From Echinostoma caproni (lineage: Eukaryota; Platyhelminthes; Trematoda; Plagiorchiida; Echinostomatidae), in assembly GCA_900618425.1 (NCBI GenBank), contig UZAN01040134.1, forward strand, positions 30,971 to 41,147: a stretch of DNA of 10,177 nt, given 5' to 3'. This document shows positions 1-7,180 of this stretch, piece by piece. The first letter of the stretch is position 1. Every line of letters begins with the position of its first letter. The notes under the pieces are model-generated. The model was not told the origin of the DNA. It searched no databases and saw nothing but the letters and a program-made list of their open reading frames with translations. The position numbers and the translations under genes are program-made.

Positions 1-73
1 CTCGGCAACCGCTGCCGTGTTCGAAGAATGCGGGCACTTTACCATTGGCTGCATCGCCCATGAAAAGCTTCAT
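1..73 (-). CDS. Alternative: 5' end of a minus-strand coding region, partial at left edge, unidentified
   Basis: On the minus strand an ATG at 73-71 opens a frame that runs off the window after 24 codons. It begins MKLFMGDAANGKVPAFF and continues with His-Gly-Ser-Gly-Cys-Arg. The GC-rich segment (about 1-62) coincides with this frame, and the AT-rich sequence to its right would be 5' untranslated or promoter sequence. That matches the composition change better than the plus-strand reading of the same bases. I do not recognise the protein. Only one of the two readings can be right, and both may be chance. Confidence 0.2.
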   Translation of the reverse strand, partial: MKLFMGDAANGKVPAFFEHGSGCR

Positions 74-136
74 TATGATTTTTGGTCTATAAATGAGGAT
101 TGGAAAGGTCCGGTTGAAAAACTAACCGGATCGTAA
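2..136 (+). CDS. Possible 3' end of a coding region, partial at left edge, unidentified
   Basis: Read from base 2, the plus strand is open for 44 codons and ends at TAA 134-136. The predicted peptide has mixed composition (two Cys, three His, two Trp, a run of acidic and aromatic residues), ends in ...VEKLTGS, and shows no domain I recognise. GC content is high over the first 60 or so bases and drops sharply after that, which suggests a real exon edge near 65. That drop does not fit well with this frame continuing to 136. The minus strand offers a competing reading (see the next entry). An open stretch of this length also occurs by chance at this base composition, so this is a low-confidence candidate only. 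Confidence 0.2.
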   Translation, partial: SATAAVFEECGHFTIGCIAHEKLHYDFWSINEDWKGPVEKLTGS

Positions 137-1435
137 AACAGAATAACTTACATGAGGTTCATTTTGGGTCTTACTGAATATGTTTTACATTCGGCCGATT
201 TCATTCCTCTGTTCGCGGTGACATTTGACAATATATATATATATATACATATGTAATTTAGATTTCAGTTTTTGTTTGGGTGGGAGGGGACGCTGGGGAA
301 ATTTATTCAAACTCATGAGGCACTAATCTTCAAGTAATCTTCATCAAATGCGTATTGGATGAGAAAAACAGAACAGAAAGGAAGCCACTCATTGGTACTT
401 TAAAACAGGTAAGAAGTTTCACTAATATTTGCCCCGGGATGATAGAAAACATGTGGTATGGACATTCAAATATTTTATTCAGGACGCATTAATCCGGCGA
501 ACCCAGTCTCTCCATGCTAACCCTTCACTGCGGGCTCCATGCAACGGTGTTGTTTAAAGTGACAATTCAGTTTGTAGTTTATGGTATCCCACAATGCTTT
601 TTCAGTTCCACGAAATAAATGAGCATCAAAATTTTATTATCATGTTTTCACAGTCTGTACAATGAGCCAGATATTGCGTGCCGGATATTTTTGGGATTTT
701 GTCAAGGCGACTGTATCGGATCCATTTTTCGTGACATTTTAAGACACGATTTCACTTAATTCTTTGCATTACAACACTGTTCAAATTGAGTGGTTCTGTA
801 AAGTCCTTTTTCCGGTTTTCGACACTGTTCACAAACGTGATTTGTTAAGTGACCTATGTTCATTCGATTGTATCCCCATTGGGGCATTCTGGGTTTCTCT
901 CTCCAGAGGGCTGATATGCCAGGTTCAATGACCCAATCAACAAAACCGGTGCAAAAACTGGATTGTTTTCCAATATCAGTATCTATTCTCTCTTGTCAGC
1001 AAAGTACTTCTATTCTGAGTTTGTTCTGGCAAAGTAAACTTTGCTCCGTCTTCATCAATATCTTGCTTGTGAGTCTTCTATTTACCAAAAATGATCATGC
1101 TAGCTTCCCCGGTCAAGGTGAACAAAGTAACGAATCAGTATGTGTCTCCTCTCCTCTCCCCCCCTACCCCGCTCAGAGCCTACGGTTTCCTGTGTTCGGT
1201 CAATTTTTGTTTAACTCTTTTTCTTCCGTGCCCAACCCTCTCCCTTCCTCCGACTCCTACATTCCCTCGGATAACTTATTCGTCACTTGCCAAAATTCGT
1301 CACCAAGTAGCCTGGTAAATAGTCTACCACAAAATAGATTGCAAAGTCGAAAAATCCATCACGACGAGACTGCATCTTGACATGGTATGATTATTTCTAT
1401 ACCGCTCTGAACCGACGAGTTACCTAGGATGGCTT
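137..1435. other. Non-coding stretch with a pyrimidine-rich tract
   Basis: I see no gene here. Bases 1141-1290 are strongly C+T-rich on the plus strand, with runs such as CTCCCCCCC and CCCTCTCCCTTCC. That composition lacks stop codons and so produces a 174-codon open frame at 856-1380. The frame is Ser/Pro/Leu-rich, shows no domain, has a second long open frame overlapping it, and is better explained by base bias. An AATAAA-type hexamer lies near 613, but nothing links it to a transcript. Confidence 0.6.
231..247. repeat. (AT)n dinucleotide microsatellite
   Basis: Seventeen bases of uninterrupted alternating A and T, followed by ACATATG. It is a simple repeat with no associated gene. Confidence 0.9.
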
Positions 1436-1689
1436 TTGTCAAGCCGTAGATCTAATCATACCTGGAAGGTCGAATGGTGGAGGTCAGACGAAGTTCAGTC
1501 TCCTGGTCCTCCAGGCTGTGGGTTCGACCAGAATTTGCGTCTCATTCGCCTAACTGGTACAGGAGTAATTGATCCAAGCGAATGGGCCTCCAATTTGCCT
1601 CANTGCCTCACCCAATGCTTTGCGGCCAGGTTCTTGTCAGAACTGAAGGCTTTGGTTGAGGACCTTAATCGTTCTCCTGCTTACAAGGC

Positions 1690-1822
1690 TGGACATCCTA
1701 GCAGTACCCGTCCATTAAACCCCACTGCATATGCATTGCGAGTTCGGCTGCAATCAGTGAAGTTCGCTTCTCTGTGTTTCACTGTACGATGATGATGACA
1801 ATGATGATGATGATGATGATGG
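1690..1822 (+). repeat. Dispersed repeat, copy A, with (GAT)n tail (SINE or non-LTR 3' end candidate)
   Basis: The reverse complement of 1730-1787 aligns without gaps to 3073-3130 at roughly 45 of 58 positions, counted by eye. In both copies the aligned body directly abuts the trinucleotide array. Here the body is on the plus strand and the tail, (GAT)n with one interruption, spans 1788-1822. A short 3' microsatellite tail is typical of RTE/CR1-type non-LTR elements and the SINEs they mobilise, so I infer a 3' end of such an element. The body may extend left to about 1440. Sequence at 1518-1526 (GGTTCGACC) partly resembles a Pol III B box. The frame open across this stretch (about 1436-1792, with one N) has no recognisable domain. 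Confidence 0.6.
1788..1822. repeat. (GAT)n trinucleotide microsatellite
   Basis: About eleven GAT units, interrupted by one GACAAT, form the apparent 3' tail of repeat copy A. Confidence 0.9.
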
Positions 1823-3055
1823 TGTTCGGTCATCATATTGTACGATTTCCATGGTATTTTCCTACAGACTACTTATCTCCGTAGTAGAAAAGAGGAATCA
1901 ACAACTCATCACTTCTGTCCGGTTACCCATTATTTTACAGTTCACCACACAATGCAATCCAACACAGAAAAAATATCGCCTAGCTTCTATTTGAAGATTC
2001 TGTGAAATATTATTTCATGTGGGGGGTGTTTTGGCTAACTTTTATCAATTTGAAATGAATTTCAAATTAAAAGTAAAAAGATCAATATGCTCAGCTTCTC
2101 TTAACCATCGTCTAATTTCGCAACAGACCATGCCAAATACAGCGATCCACAGTATGGTGTTGAACTGATAAGCGATGAAGTATAGAGCGTTCGCACAATG
2201 GGAACTGCAGCATTCGCCCGGAGAAATAATCGGTTTTACGTGCTTCATGGAGGGTAAAACATTGTACCGATCAACTATGGCCATGGGATAACACGTTCGT
2301 GAAAAGAAGGTGGGGCATGACGACAAACTGGCCGACTGACTTCCGGCCAAATGTAATGACATTATTTTTCCCCTCTTCGCGGGACAGGTGACAGGGCAGG
2401 GCGGTAATCGGTACATTCATTCTTGATAACTCCACCACCCTCTCACCCTCGGCTTATCTGATAATAAGCCTGTATCGAAATAATAGACTTTCATTCGAAA
2501 AATATTTCGGTCTGACCCGGAACCGTAACCTACCGTCGCTCGAGCATGCTAGAGATGAACGTCAGAATGTCACGACAGCATGATTTGTGGTATGCCCTCG
2601 AAAAGTGCATCTTTTCCGTACATTGTGATGTGTTGGTGTCCATGATTTCAAAGTCAGTGACATTCAACTTGCGCGGGGAGCTGGGTGGCCTTTGATAATG
2701 GGTATGTTCAAGTGTGCTCGTTCTGAAGTTGATTTCTATTAATTAGATCTTCTATAAGGTATGTTTTGGGGTTCTTCGTGCCCACACTTTATTCTTTAAA
2801 CCATGAAATACAAAAGATCACTCATTAATTTGTATATTACTACAAATGGTTGACCCTAAACTGTACCCCAATGGGTCTGCCTACAATTTATCTCGTCAAG
2901 TGGACCGACAGCAGTGTGCTACACTAATGATTTCTGTTTTCATAGAAATACTTGACAGTACATCTTTTGACACACTTTTATCTCCTGTTCCTGAACCCCC
3001 TTGTTGTGAAAACCCCTTTTGTTATTCCAATAATAATACATTATGCATGCCGGAG
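1823..3055. other. Non-coding or unassigned stretch
   Basis: No confident gene. A minus-strand frame of 123 codons (2416 to 2045) starts with ATG and contains a hydrophobic stretch near its C-terminus (ALYFIAYQFNTILWIAVFG) that could span a membrane. It has no known domain, no visible splice context and a length that chance allows. A plus-strand frame at 2846-3094 (82 codons) is likewise unrecognised and ends inside a microsatellite. A small hairpin (7-bp perfect stem GGCTTAT/ATAAGCC, 6-base loop) sits at 2451-2470. Confidence 0.5.
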
Positions 3056-3072
3056 TCATCATCATCATCATC
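3056..3072. repeat. (TCA)n trinucleotide microsatellite
   Basis: Five and a half perfect TCA units form the tail of repeat copy B read on the minus strand. Confidence 0.9.
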
Positions 3073-3165
3073 GTTGTACAGCAAAATACAGTAAGGTGAA
3101 CTTCACTGCTCACTGCCAAACTCGCAAAGCATACAAGTTTAGTGGTAACATTTAAGGTGGACAGG
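3056..3165 (-). repeat. Dispersed repeat, copy B, with (GAT)n tail on the minus strand
   Basis: This is the opposite-strand counterpart of copy A. The array at 3056-3072 reads (TCA)n on the plus strand, i.e. (TGA/GAT)n on the minus strand, and the homologous body follows immediately. Blocks such as GAACTTCACTG and AACTCGCAA are identical in the two copies, and similarity is about 78% by eye over 58 bases. It then fades, with a weaker match to about 3165. The copy looks truncated at its 5' side, as is usual for reverse-transcribed insertions. Confidence 0.55.
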
Positions 3166-3680
3166 GATTGGACTTATTTTCAGGGAGGGGAAGAAGGCGA
3201 ACCTCCATGGTCAACACAGAGAGGGTACACAATCAGACTCTGCATACAGACCGCTTCAAGTATACTGACCTGACAAGAAACGACATTAAGGACGCCACTG
3301 CTGCCGGTTCGCTGTCCTATCCATCAATGTCTCCAACCAACCGGTTATGGAGTCTTTCGGCCCCCAACCTCGAAGGCGAGAGACACCTACTTTACCTAAT
3401 GGTTCTGTGCATTTCTTCATGCCTCGTCTCCACGTGGTTTCCTCCAGCCTGCAGCGGCTACAGCAAATAAAGCGAGGTGCGGAGGAAGATGGCTGGGCAT
3501 ACGCAATAATACCCTAGCCGGCGCTGGAGTTCTTTGTGATGACCGGCAGATGAAATGAGTTGATCCGCATGGCAGTGTAAATCGATATGCCTTTTCGCCG
3601 ACAGGGGTTGATCATCATGCTGTTTGAAACTCAAGCTTTCAACGGTTTCAACACTTAGCCGGACGCTTGGCGGTTAAATC
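3166..3680. other. Unassigned stretch with one open frame of unknown meaning
   Basis: A frame is open on the plus strand from 3168 to 3470. Just inside it, TTATTTTCAG ends near 3182 and resembles a 3' splice site, which would make the rest of the frame exon-like. The predicted residues (about 95) are polar and show no motif I can name, and I find no matching donor. From 3470 to 3680 nothing is recognisable. I treat the whole as non-coding with a weak exon possibility. Confidence 0.3.
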
Positions 3681-3711
3681 TGCAGCAAGCACACGAAATA
3701 AGTGTGCACGG

Positions 3712-3732
3712 CTGATGAGTCCCAACACGAAA
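3712..3732 (+). ncRNA. Hammerhead-ribozyme-like core, degenerate
   Basis: CTGATGA (3712-3718) and GAAA (3729-3732) are the two conserved catalytic-core strands of the hammerhead ribozyme, separated by ten bases. The expected closing pair of stem II, G3719 with C3728, is present with a second pair T3720-A3727, leaving a six-base loop. The GTCCCAA that follows CTGATGA resembles stem II of hammerheads known in trematode repeats, but the complementary GGAC side is missing. An A-run (3730-3738) directly follows the core. I cannot draw a convincing stem I or stem III, so this is either a decayed ribozyme-bearing repeat or a chance match. A 6-bp hairpin (GCACAC/GTGTGC, 3689-3707) lies just upstream. 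Confidence 0.35.
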
Positions 3733-4378
3733 AAAAAACAGGTGTTCAGTACAATTTCTCACTAATCACAGAGAATTTGGTCGTAAATAAAACGTGAAGA
3801 ATCAACAGAACACACACACAGCAGAACAGACCCAATGTCTGGTTCATTCACAAATCAAATAAGTCANGGCCCTAGCCAGCGAAGCCTACTAATATGAATT
3901 CGGTGTGCTAGCAGATTTATCCCAGATAAACTCTCAGACTCTAGACGACTTACTTCCAGATTACTTACCCCTTCGTTCCACCCAACATGGGCTAAACTAC
4001 GTAAACACCAATAATCGAAAACTCCTGGTAGACGAATATATTTTGCTCACAAATTCAAGGCCTCACAACCACAAAGTAGATCTGAATAAACGCTAGCAAA
4101 ATATACACGACCTTTCAACTTCAGTGAAACGTAGCGTCTACACCAAAAGTGTTTCAGTCCTGCGTATGCTACTCGAGCCTTGAAAATGCAGGTGGTTATC
4201 TTTTTGATGCGCTATCGTTATTGGTTACACAACTACCTAAGTAGGAAAAGTAATCCACCGTAACTAACAATTTAATACTAACATTTGATTGGTTAGAGCG
4301 AATTGTTATTATCGTAGACTAAGTCCGCATGAGGTGTATGTGCGTGTGGGGCAGCAAGCATCATTGGCGAATCTATCG

Positions 4379-4394
4379 ATCAATCAATCAATCA
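4379..4394. repeat. (ATCA)4 tetranucleotide repeat
   Basis: Four perfect ATCA units, continuing imperfectly to about 4407. Confidence 0.85.
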
Positions 4395-4567
4395 GTGAGT
4401 CAATCAGACCATTGGTACGTGCGGTCAACGTATCAGTCTCAACTGTGGGCTACAACAGTTTTCATCCCTCCTGTTTGTTTTTCGAATGTTTGAAATTCAC
4501 CTGAAATTATCTGGTTCAGAGTTTCTCCCAGCTTGGTTTTACACATTTATTTCACACTAAACAAAGT

Positions 4568-4581
4568 GTTGTTGTTGTTGT
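4568..4581. repeat. (GTT)n trinucleotide repeat
   Basis: Four perfect GTT units plus GT. Confidence 0.85.
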
Positions 4582-4600
4582 CACTTTTTCTGATCTTTGT

Positions 4601-4682
4601 CGAGGCCCAGGGAGGGGGGAATGCACTATGCGGTTGCCAGGGGCCCCTGTTCATGACCCACTAACTGAACACCTGAGCCTCG
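4601..4682. repeat. Nested inverted repeat
   Basis: Outer arms CGAGGCCCAGG (4601-4611) and CCTGAGCCTCG (4672-4682) are inverted copies with one mismatch. Between them lies a perfect 12-base palindrome, CAGGGGCCCCTG (4638-4649). The region is GC-rich compared with its surroundings. It could be part of a small transposable element, but no target duplication or coding sequence is seen. Confidence 0.45.
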
Positions 4683-4689
4683 GAATCTG

Positions 4690-5340
4690 ATCTCTTAAAG
4701 CACATAAAATCCCGATGGTTTAGGTCTAGTATTGAGTCGACTGATCGTGAGCCTGTTGATCACGGCCAAAGTTGCATCGCGGTGCAAGAGCTCGAACCCT
4801 TAATTCGCATATCAGAGAGAGATGCCGTTTGATTAGAAACCATCGTCACCATCACCACTAACAACAATAGGTGGATAGGTGTTTTACGACTTGCTTCTTT
4901 GCGTTTCATAATTCCATCTTTTCGATCGTGTGTAGTTTCACATTGTAAGCCTCAGCATCAGTTTCGGTGGGAGGGTGAAAATAAGAAGTTGAAGTGGCTG
5001 TTCGATTGATGGCGTACCGATCCAAATTGATCGCTCTGTATTCCGCTAGACTGCCTGTCTATCTATGCACAAACACACTCTTTTTGAAGGACATCATTTT
5101 CACACCACAACCAACCAGGGAGACGACTTGGCAGTGATTATTTTCAGTTGCGTATCGATTGGCAACATATATTGTGGTTTTAATCACAAGATTACCTGAT
5201 GGTTTATAAATCATTCACCTGGAACTGTGAACGAGTATTTCAGAACCCAGTGGGATTTGTCAGGGGAATTTTCCGGTCGGGCGTGAATCGGACCAAGTAA
5301 CGGACAAACGATAGTTTAGATTTTCTCTGAAAGGAAATTT
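4690..5340. other. Non-coding stretch, no gene seen
   Basis: Nothing recognisable as coding. GAGCTCGAACCC at 4789-4800 has partial B-box character but no clear partner A box or T-stem. A degenerate CAT/CAC/CAA-type trinucleotide patch lies at about 4848-4868. Confidence 0.55.
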
Positions 5341-5355
5341 ATTCAATAAATCTCG

Positions 5356-5473
5356 TATGTTTGAATTTTGAAAAGTTTAACAGCCTCTGTGTGACTGCGA
5401 CCCACTACGCCTACACTTTTGTGTGGGTTTGAATCCCACTGAGGCTATTTGAACTTTTCACGGTTCAAACATA
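5356..5473. repeat. Long imperfect foldback hairpin
   Basis: The arms at 5356-5388 and 5440-5473 are inverted repeats. Reading inward they give ten perfect pairs, two G.T wobbles and one mismatch, nine perfect pairs, one wobble, two pairs, a small bulge, then six more pairs. The 51-base interior contains its own short perfect stem (GTGGG/CCCAC). This looks like a small non-autonomous foldback or MITE-like element, inserted next to CR1-like copy 1. Confidence 0.65.
5382..5447 (+). ncRNA. tRNA-like segment inside the foldback (T-arm plus acceptor-like stem)
   Basis: GTGGG (5423-5427) and CCCAC (5435-5439) form a perfect 5-bp stem around the seven-base loop TTTGAAT, the geometry and near-consensus sequence of a tRNA T-arm. 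The B-box match GGTTTGAATCC is 10 of 11. Directly after it, TGAGGCT (5440-5446) pairs at six of seven positions with AGCCTCT (5382-5388), as an acceptor stem would, followed by A in the discriminator position. The total is only 66 bases, and I cannot place a clear D-arm, anticodon arm or A box in the 34-base middle. It is best read as a tRNA-derived or tRNA-mimicking piece rather than a working tRNA gene. Confidence 0.35.
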
Positions 5474-5505
5474 GGAATTGAATTTGGCTAACAGACAAAA
5501 ATTGA

Positions 5506-5820
5506 ACAAATCTCGTATTCATTATACAATCAATGAACGACGAAACGACAACCGTCACGTTCAAATTTGAAACGGTAAAAAACAACCTATTGGCACTGCG
5601 CCGGAATTCATCTCCTCGGGAAGATAACATTCACCCACAGACTCTGACATCCTTGTTAAACTACACATGTGAAATAATTGCCTATTTATATCAAAAGATG
5701 TTCGACAAGACGAAAATCACTAATAACATTGAATTCATCGTTGAGAAAATGCAAGGTTGTGTCACTGCGCCACAGGGGTCGCTTTCCATACTTATTTGTA
5801 ACTCAGCCATTGCCGTGTTC
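5506..5820 (+). pseudogene. Reverse transcriptase N-terminal fragment of CR1-like copy 1
   Basis: This frame is open from 5506 (TGA just upstream at 5503-5505). The ATG at 5533 is internal and need not be the original start. Residues VKNNLLALRRNSSPREDNIHP correspond to the common RT segment V..AL..NKSPGPDGIHP, and IIAYLYQKMFDK to the following ..L.LLFQKSL block. The frame then jumps, with the intervening RT blocks missing, to APQGSLSILICN, which resembles the PQGS..GP.LF..(Y/F)IND block that normally precedes the catalytic box. After this it runs out of frame. Confidence 0.75.
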
Positions 5821-5824
5821 TTTA

Positions 5825-6165
5825 AACGAAAAGGACCTGGAAGTTATCGTTCATGAGGATCTAGGACGTTCCACATATTGCACGAGAGCGTCATCAAAGG
5901 CCATAAAACACGTTGGATTGCCAAAACGTGTTTTTGGATCATTCGAAACAGACCTATTGCCCCACTTACTATCAGCATACATTAGCCCACATACCGAGTA
6001 TGCTGTACAGGCTTGGAATCCAGGACTAATTCACTGCCAAAAGGCATCCGAACGTCCGTAGAGAACAGCAACCGAAATGGTCAAAGGGTTACAGTCTGAA
6101 ACCTACAGTGAAAGGTTACAAATGTTGGACTCTATTCGTCTGAATACCGTTGAATATGGGGAGAC
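5825..6165 (+). pseudogene. Post-RT (thumb/C-terminal) fragment of CR1-like copy 1
   Basis: The second frame starts at NEKDLEVIVHEDL, matching the EKDLGV.(V/I)..DL block that follows the RT catalytic core in CR1-type pol. It continues through LLSAYISPHTEYAVQAWNP, the well-conserved (V)RPHLEYAVQ.W.P block. A TAG at 6060-6062 interrupts it, after which the same frame continues with TATEMVKGL and YSERLQML, matching RATKMV.GL...Y.ERL..L. Everything between the PQGS block and EKDL, including the (F/Y)ADD active site, is absent from the DNA. No active enzyme can come from this copy. Confidence 0.85.
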
Positions 6166-6456
6166 ATGATTATCGTATATCAAATACTACATCAACCTAA
6201 CCACTAGAGTAGTACTATACTAACACTATCCAGGAATGGTCACCTCCGAGAACATCCGTTTAAAATTTTGCTCCAAAAGAGTAGGCGTCATTCTTTCAGC
6301 CTTAGTGTTTGTAACACCTGGAACTCTCTTTCACCTCAAGTTGTTTGTGCACCAAGCATCGATTCATTCGAATCACAACTGAATGACACATTGAAACACC
6401 AAACTTTTCGTCATAATTTGCTACCCAGTTTGTATGGATCCTGTGGGATTCAATAA
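6160..6456 (+). pseudogene. C-terminal fragment of CR1-like copy 1
   Basis: After a frameshift, GDMIIVYQILHQPNH continues the RGDLI..Y.ILH block. An in-frame TAG follows near 6207. The same frame then gives HLREHPFKILLQKS, RRHSFSLSVCNTWNSL and VVCAPSIDSFESQLND, the typical extreme C-terminus (R..FFS.RVV..WN.LP..VV.A.S...F...LD). It closes with TAA 6454-6456. Copy 2 carries the same blocks (HQPNH, LRKHPVKL, HSFTVRV), showing that both copies belong to one family. Confidence 0.85.
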
Positions 6457-6500
6457 GCATCAGATTTGTAATTTACCCATGTAATAAAAAATCAAATTTG

Positions 6501-7058
6501 AATCTAACTTCGATTTTGTACGAGTAATGTTGAAAACAAACGACGGCGATTCGTGTGAATGGCTTTTGATCACGCAATTCTGAATTTGTCTCACTGCACT
6601 GAGCATCTACTTGATTCTAGCAGTTCAAACAAATTCGCCCTGAACATAAAGGAAAATGGTAAGAGTTGAACATTTCCAGGGATAACCTCATCGGTAAGCT
6701 TCCCTTAGACTGATTCCAGGTATTCGGGACTCTGAACTCGAGGCTGACTCGCCCCGGCTGTGTAGTTCACTGAATGAACTAGACAAGGGGCCTGAAGATC
6801 AGATGGATTGTCACTCACAAGTTAATCAAACTTATCCCATTGATTTCTAACGAGATCGGATTGTGAAACAATAGTGGAATCCATGGGTCATTTACAGAAT
6901 CAAAACAAAAATTGAAACAAAAAGGTACTGTCATAGTCAATAAGTGATGTAAAGTTTATTTTAATCATTATGATTTCATCACATAGGCATTTAAACATTC
7001 AATTCCCAAGAAAACAGTCTCCATCGGTTCTAAATTTTCACACTGGAACTGAACACGT
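6501..7058. other. Non-coding stretch, probably intronic
   Basis: No gene, RNA or clear repeat seen. Frames are short and closed by many stops. If the Ig exon to the right has upstream exons further left, this is intron. Confidence 0.55.
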
Positions 7059-7082
7059 GGCACCCCGCTTCGGGGTGCCTTT
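7059..7082 (+). other. Perfect GC-rich hairpin followed by TTT
   Basis: GGCACCCCG (7059-7067) and CGGGGTGCC (7071-7079) are perfectly complementary around the 3-base loop CTT, followed by TTTAT. In bacteria this would resemble a Rho-independent terminator. Here it lies in what appears to be a eukaryotic intron about 100 bases before a splice acceptor, so the terminator reading is not supported. Function unknown. Confidence 0.7.
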
Positions 7083-7145
7083 ATCTGTAAAACCTCACAC
7101 TTTGTCAGAATCCACTTAATGCTTCAGAATATGAATGCGAATGAT

Positions 7146-7180
7146 TTGTTCTCAACTTTGTTCTTCCCCTGTGATTCTAG
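7146..7180 (+). promoter_or_regulatory. 3' splice site (acceptor) of the Ig exon
   Basis: A pyrimidine-rich run (TTGTTCTCAACTTTGTTCTT through TTCCCC) ends in GATTCTAG at 7180. The reading frame downstream matches an Ig domain from its first residues, whereas the residues read from the sequence upstream do not. Confidence 0.7.

Larger units (their letters stand above)
3740..4600. other. Non-coding stretch with simple repeats
   Basis: No gene seen. The short open frames (63 and 71 codons at 3905-4096 and 4289-4504) have no domain. Simple repeats include a short (CA)n at 3811-3820, (ATCA)4 at 4379-4394 followed by degenerate GTCAATCAG, and (GTT)4 at 4568-4579. An unresolved N is at 3867. Confidence 0.6.
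5341..5518. repeat. Direct repeats flanking a foldback element (target-site-duplication-like)
   Basis: Bases 5341-5358 and 5501-5518 match at 16 of 18 positions, including the perfect 11-mer AAATCTCGTAT. They bracket the long hairpin at 5356-5473. This is the arrangement expected of a target-site duplication around an inserted element. The hairpin begins inside the left copy (overlap of TAT), and 27 bases of unexplained sequence lie between the hairpin and the right copy, so the exact ends are uncertain. Confidence 0.5.
5506..6500 (+). mobile_element. CR1-like non-LTR retrotransposon, copy 1, truncated and decayed
   Basis: Successive open frames match, in order, the conserved blocks of the reverse transcriptase and C-terminal region of CR1/L2/Rex1-type pol proteins. 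The element is 5'-truncated, starting just upstream of the RT. It has internal deletions that remove the central RT including the catalytic Asp box, at least two frameshifts (near 5800-5825 and near 6160), and in-frame stops (TAG at 6060 and another near 6207). The last frame ends with TAA at 6454-6456. A short A-rich 3' region with AATAAA at 6483-6488 follows. The 5' border adjoins the direct repeat at 5501-5518. It faces copy 2 at the right end of the window. Confidence 0.85.

Noticed and set aside
856..1380. 174-codon plus-strand open frame
   Set aside because: It spans a C+T-rich tract that depletes stop codons, is Ser/Pro/Leu-rich without a domain, and overlaps another open frame. Base bias explains it.
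1788..1822. CRISPR-like or regulatory array
   Set aside because: It is a simple trinucleotide repeat without spacers.
4789..4800. Possible Pol III B box (GAGCTCGAACCC)
   Set aside because: At least three mismatches to the consensus, no T-stem around it and no paired A box.
5445..5630. 61-codon minus-strand frame
   Set aside because: It overlaps the foldback arm and the antisense of the RT fragment, so it is a shadow.
7059..7082. Bacterial Rho-independent terminator
   Set aside because: The stem fits, but the context is a spliced eukaryotic gene and no bacterial gene lies upstream.
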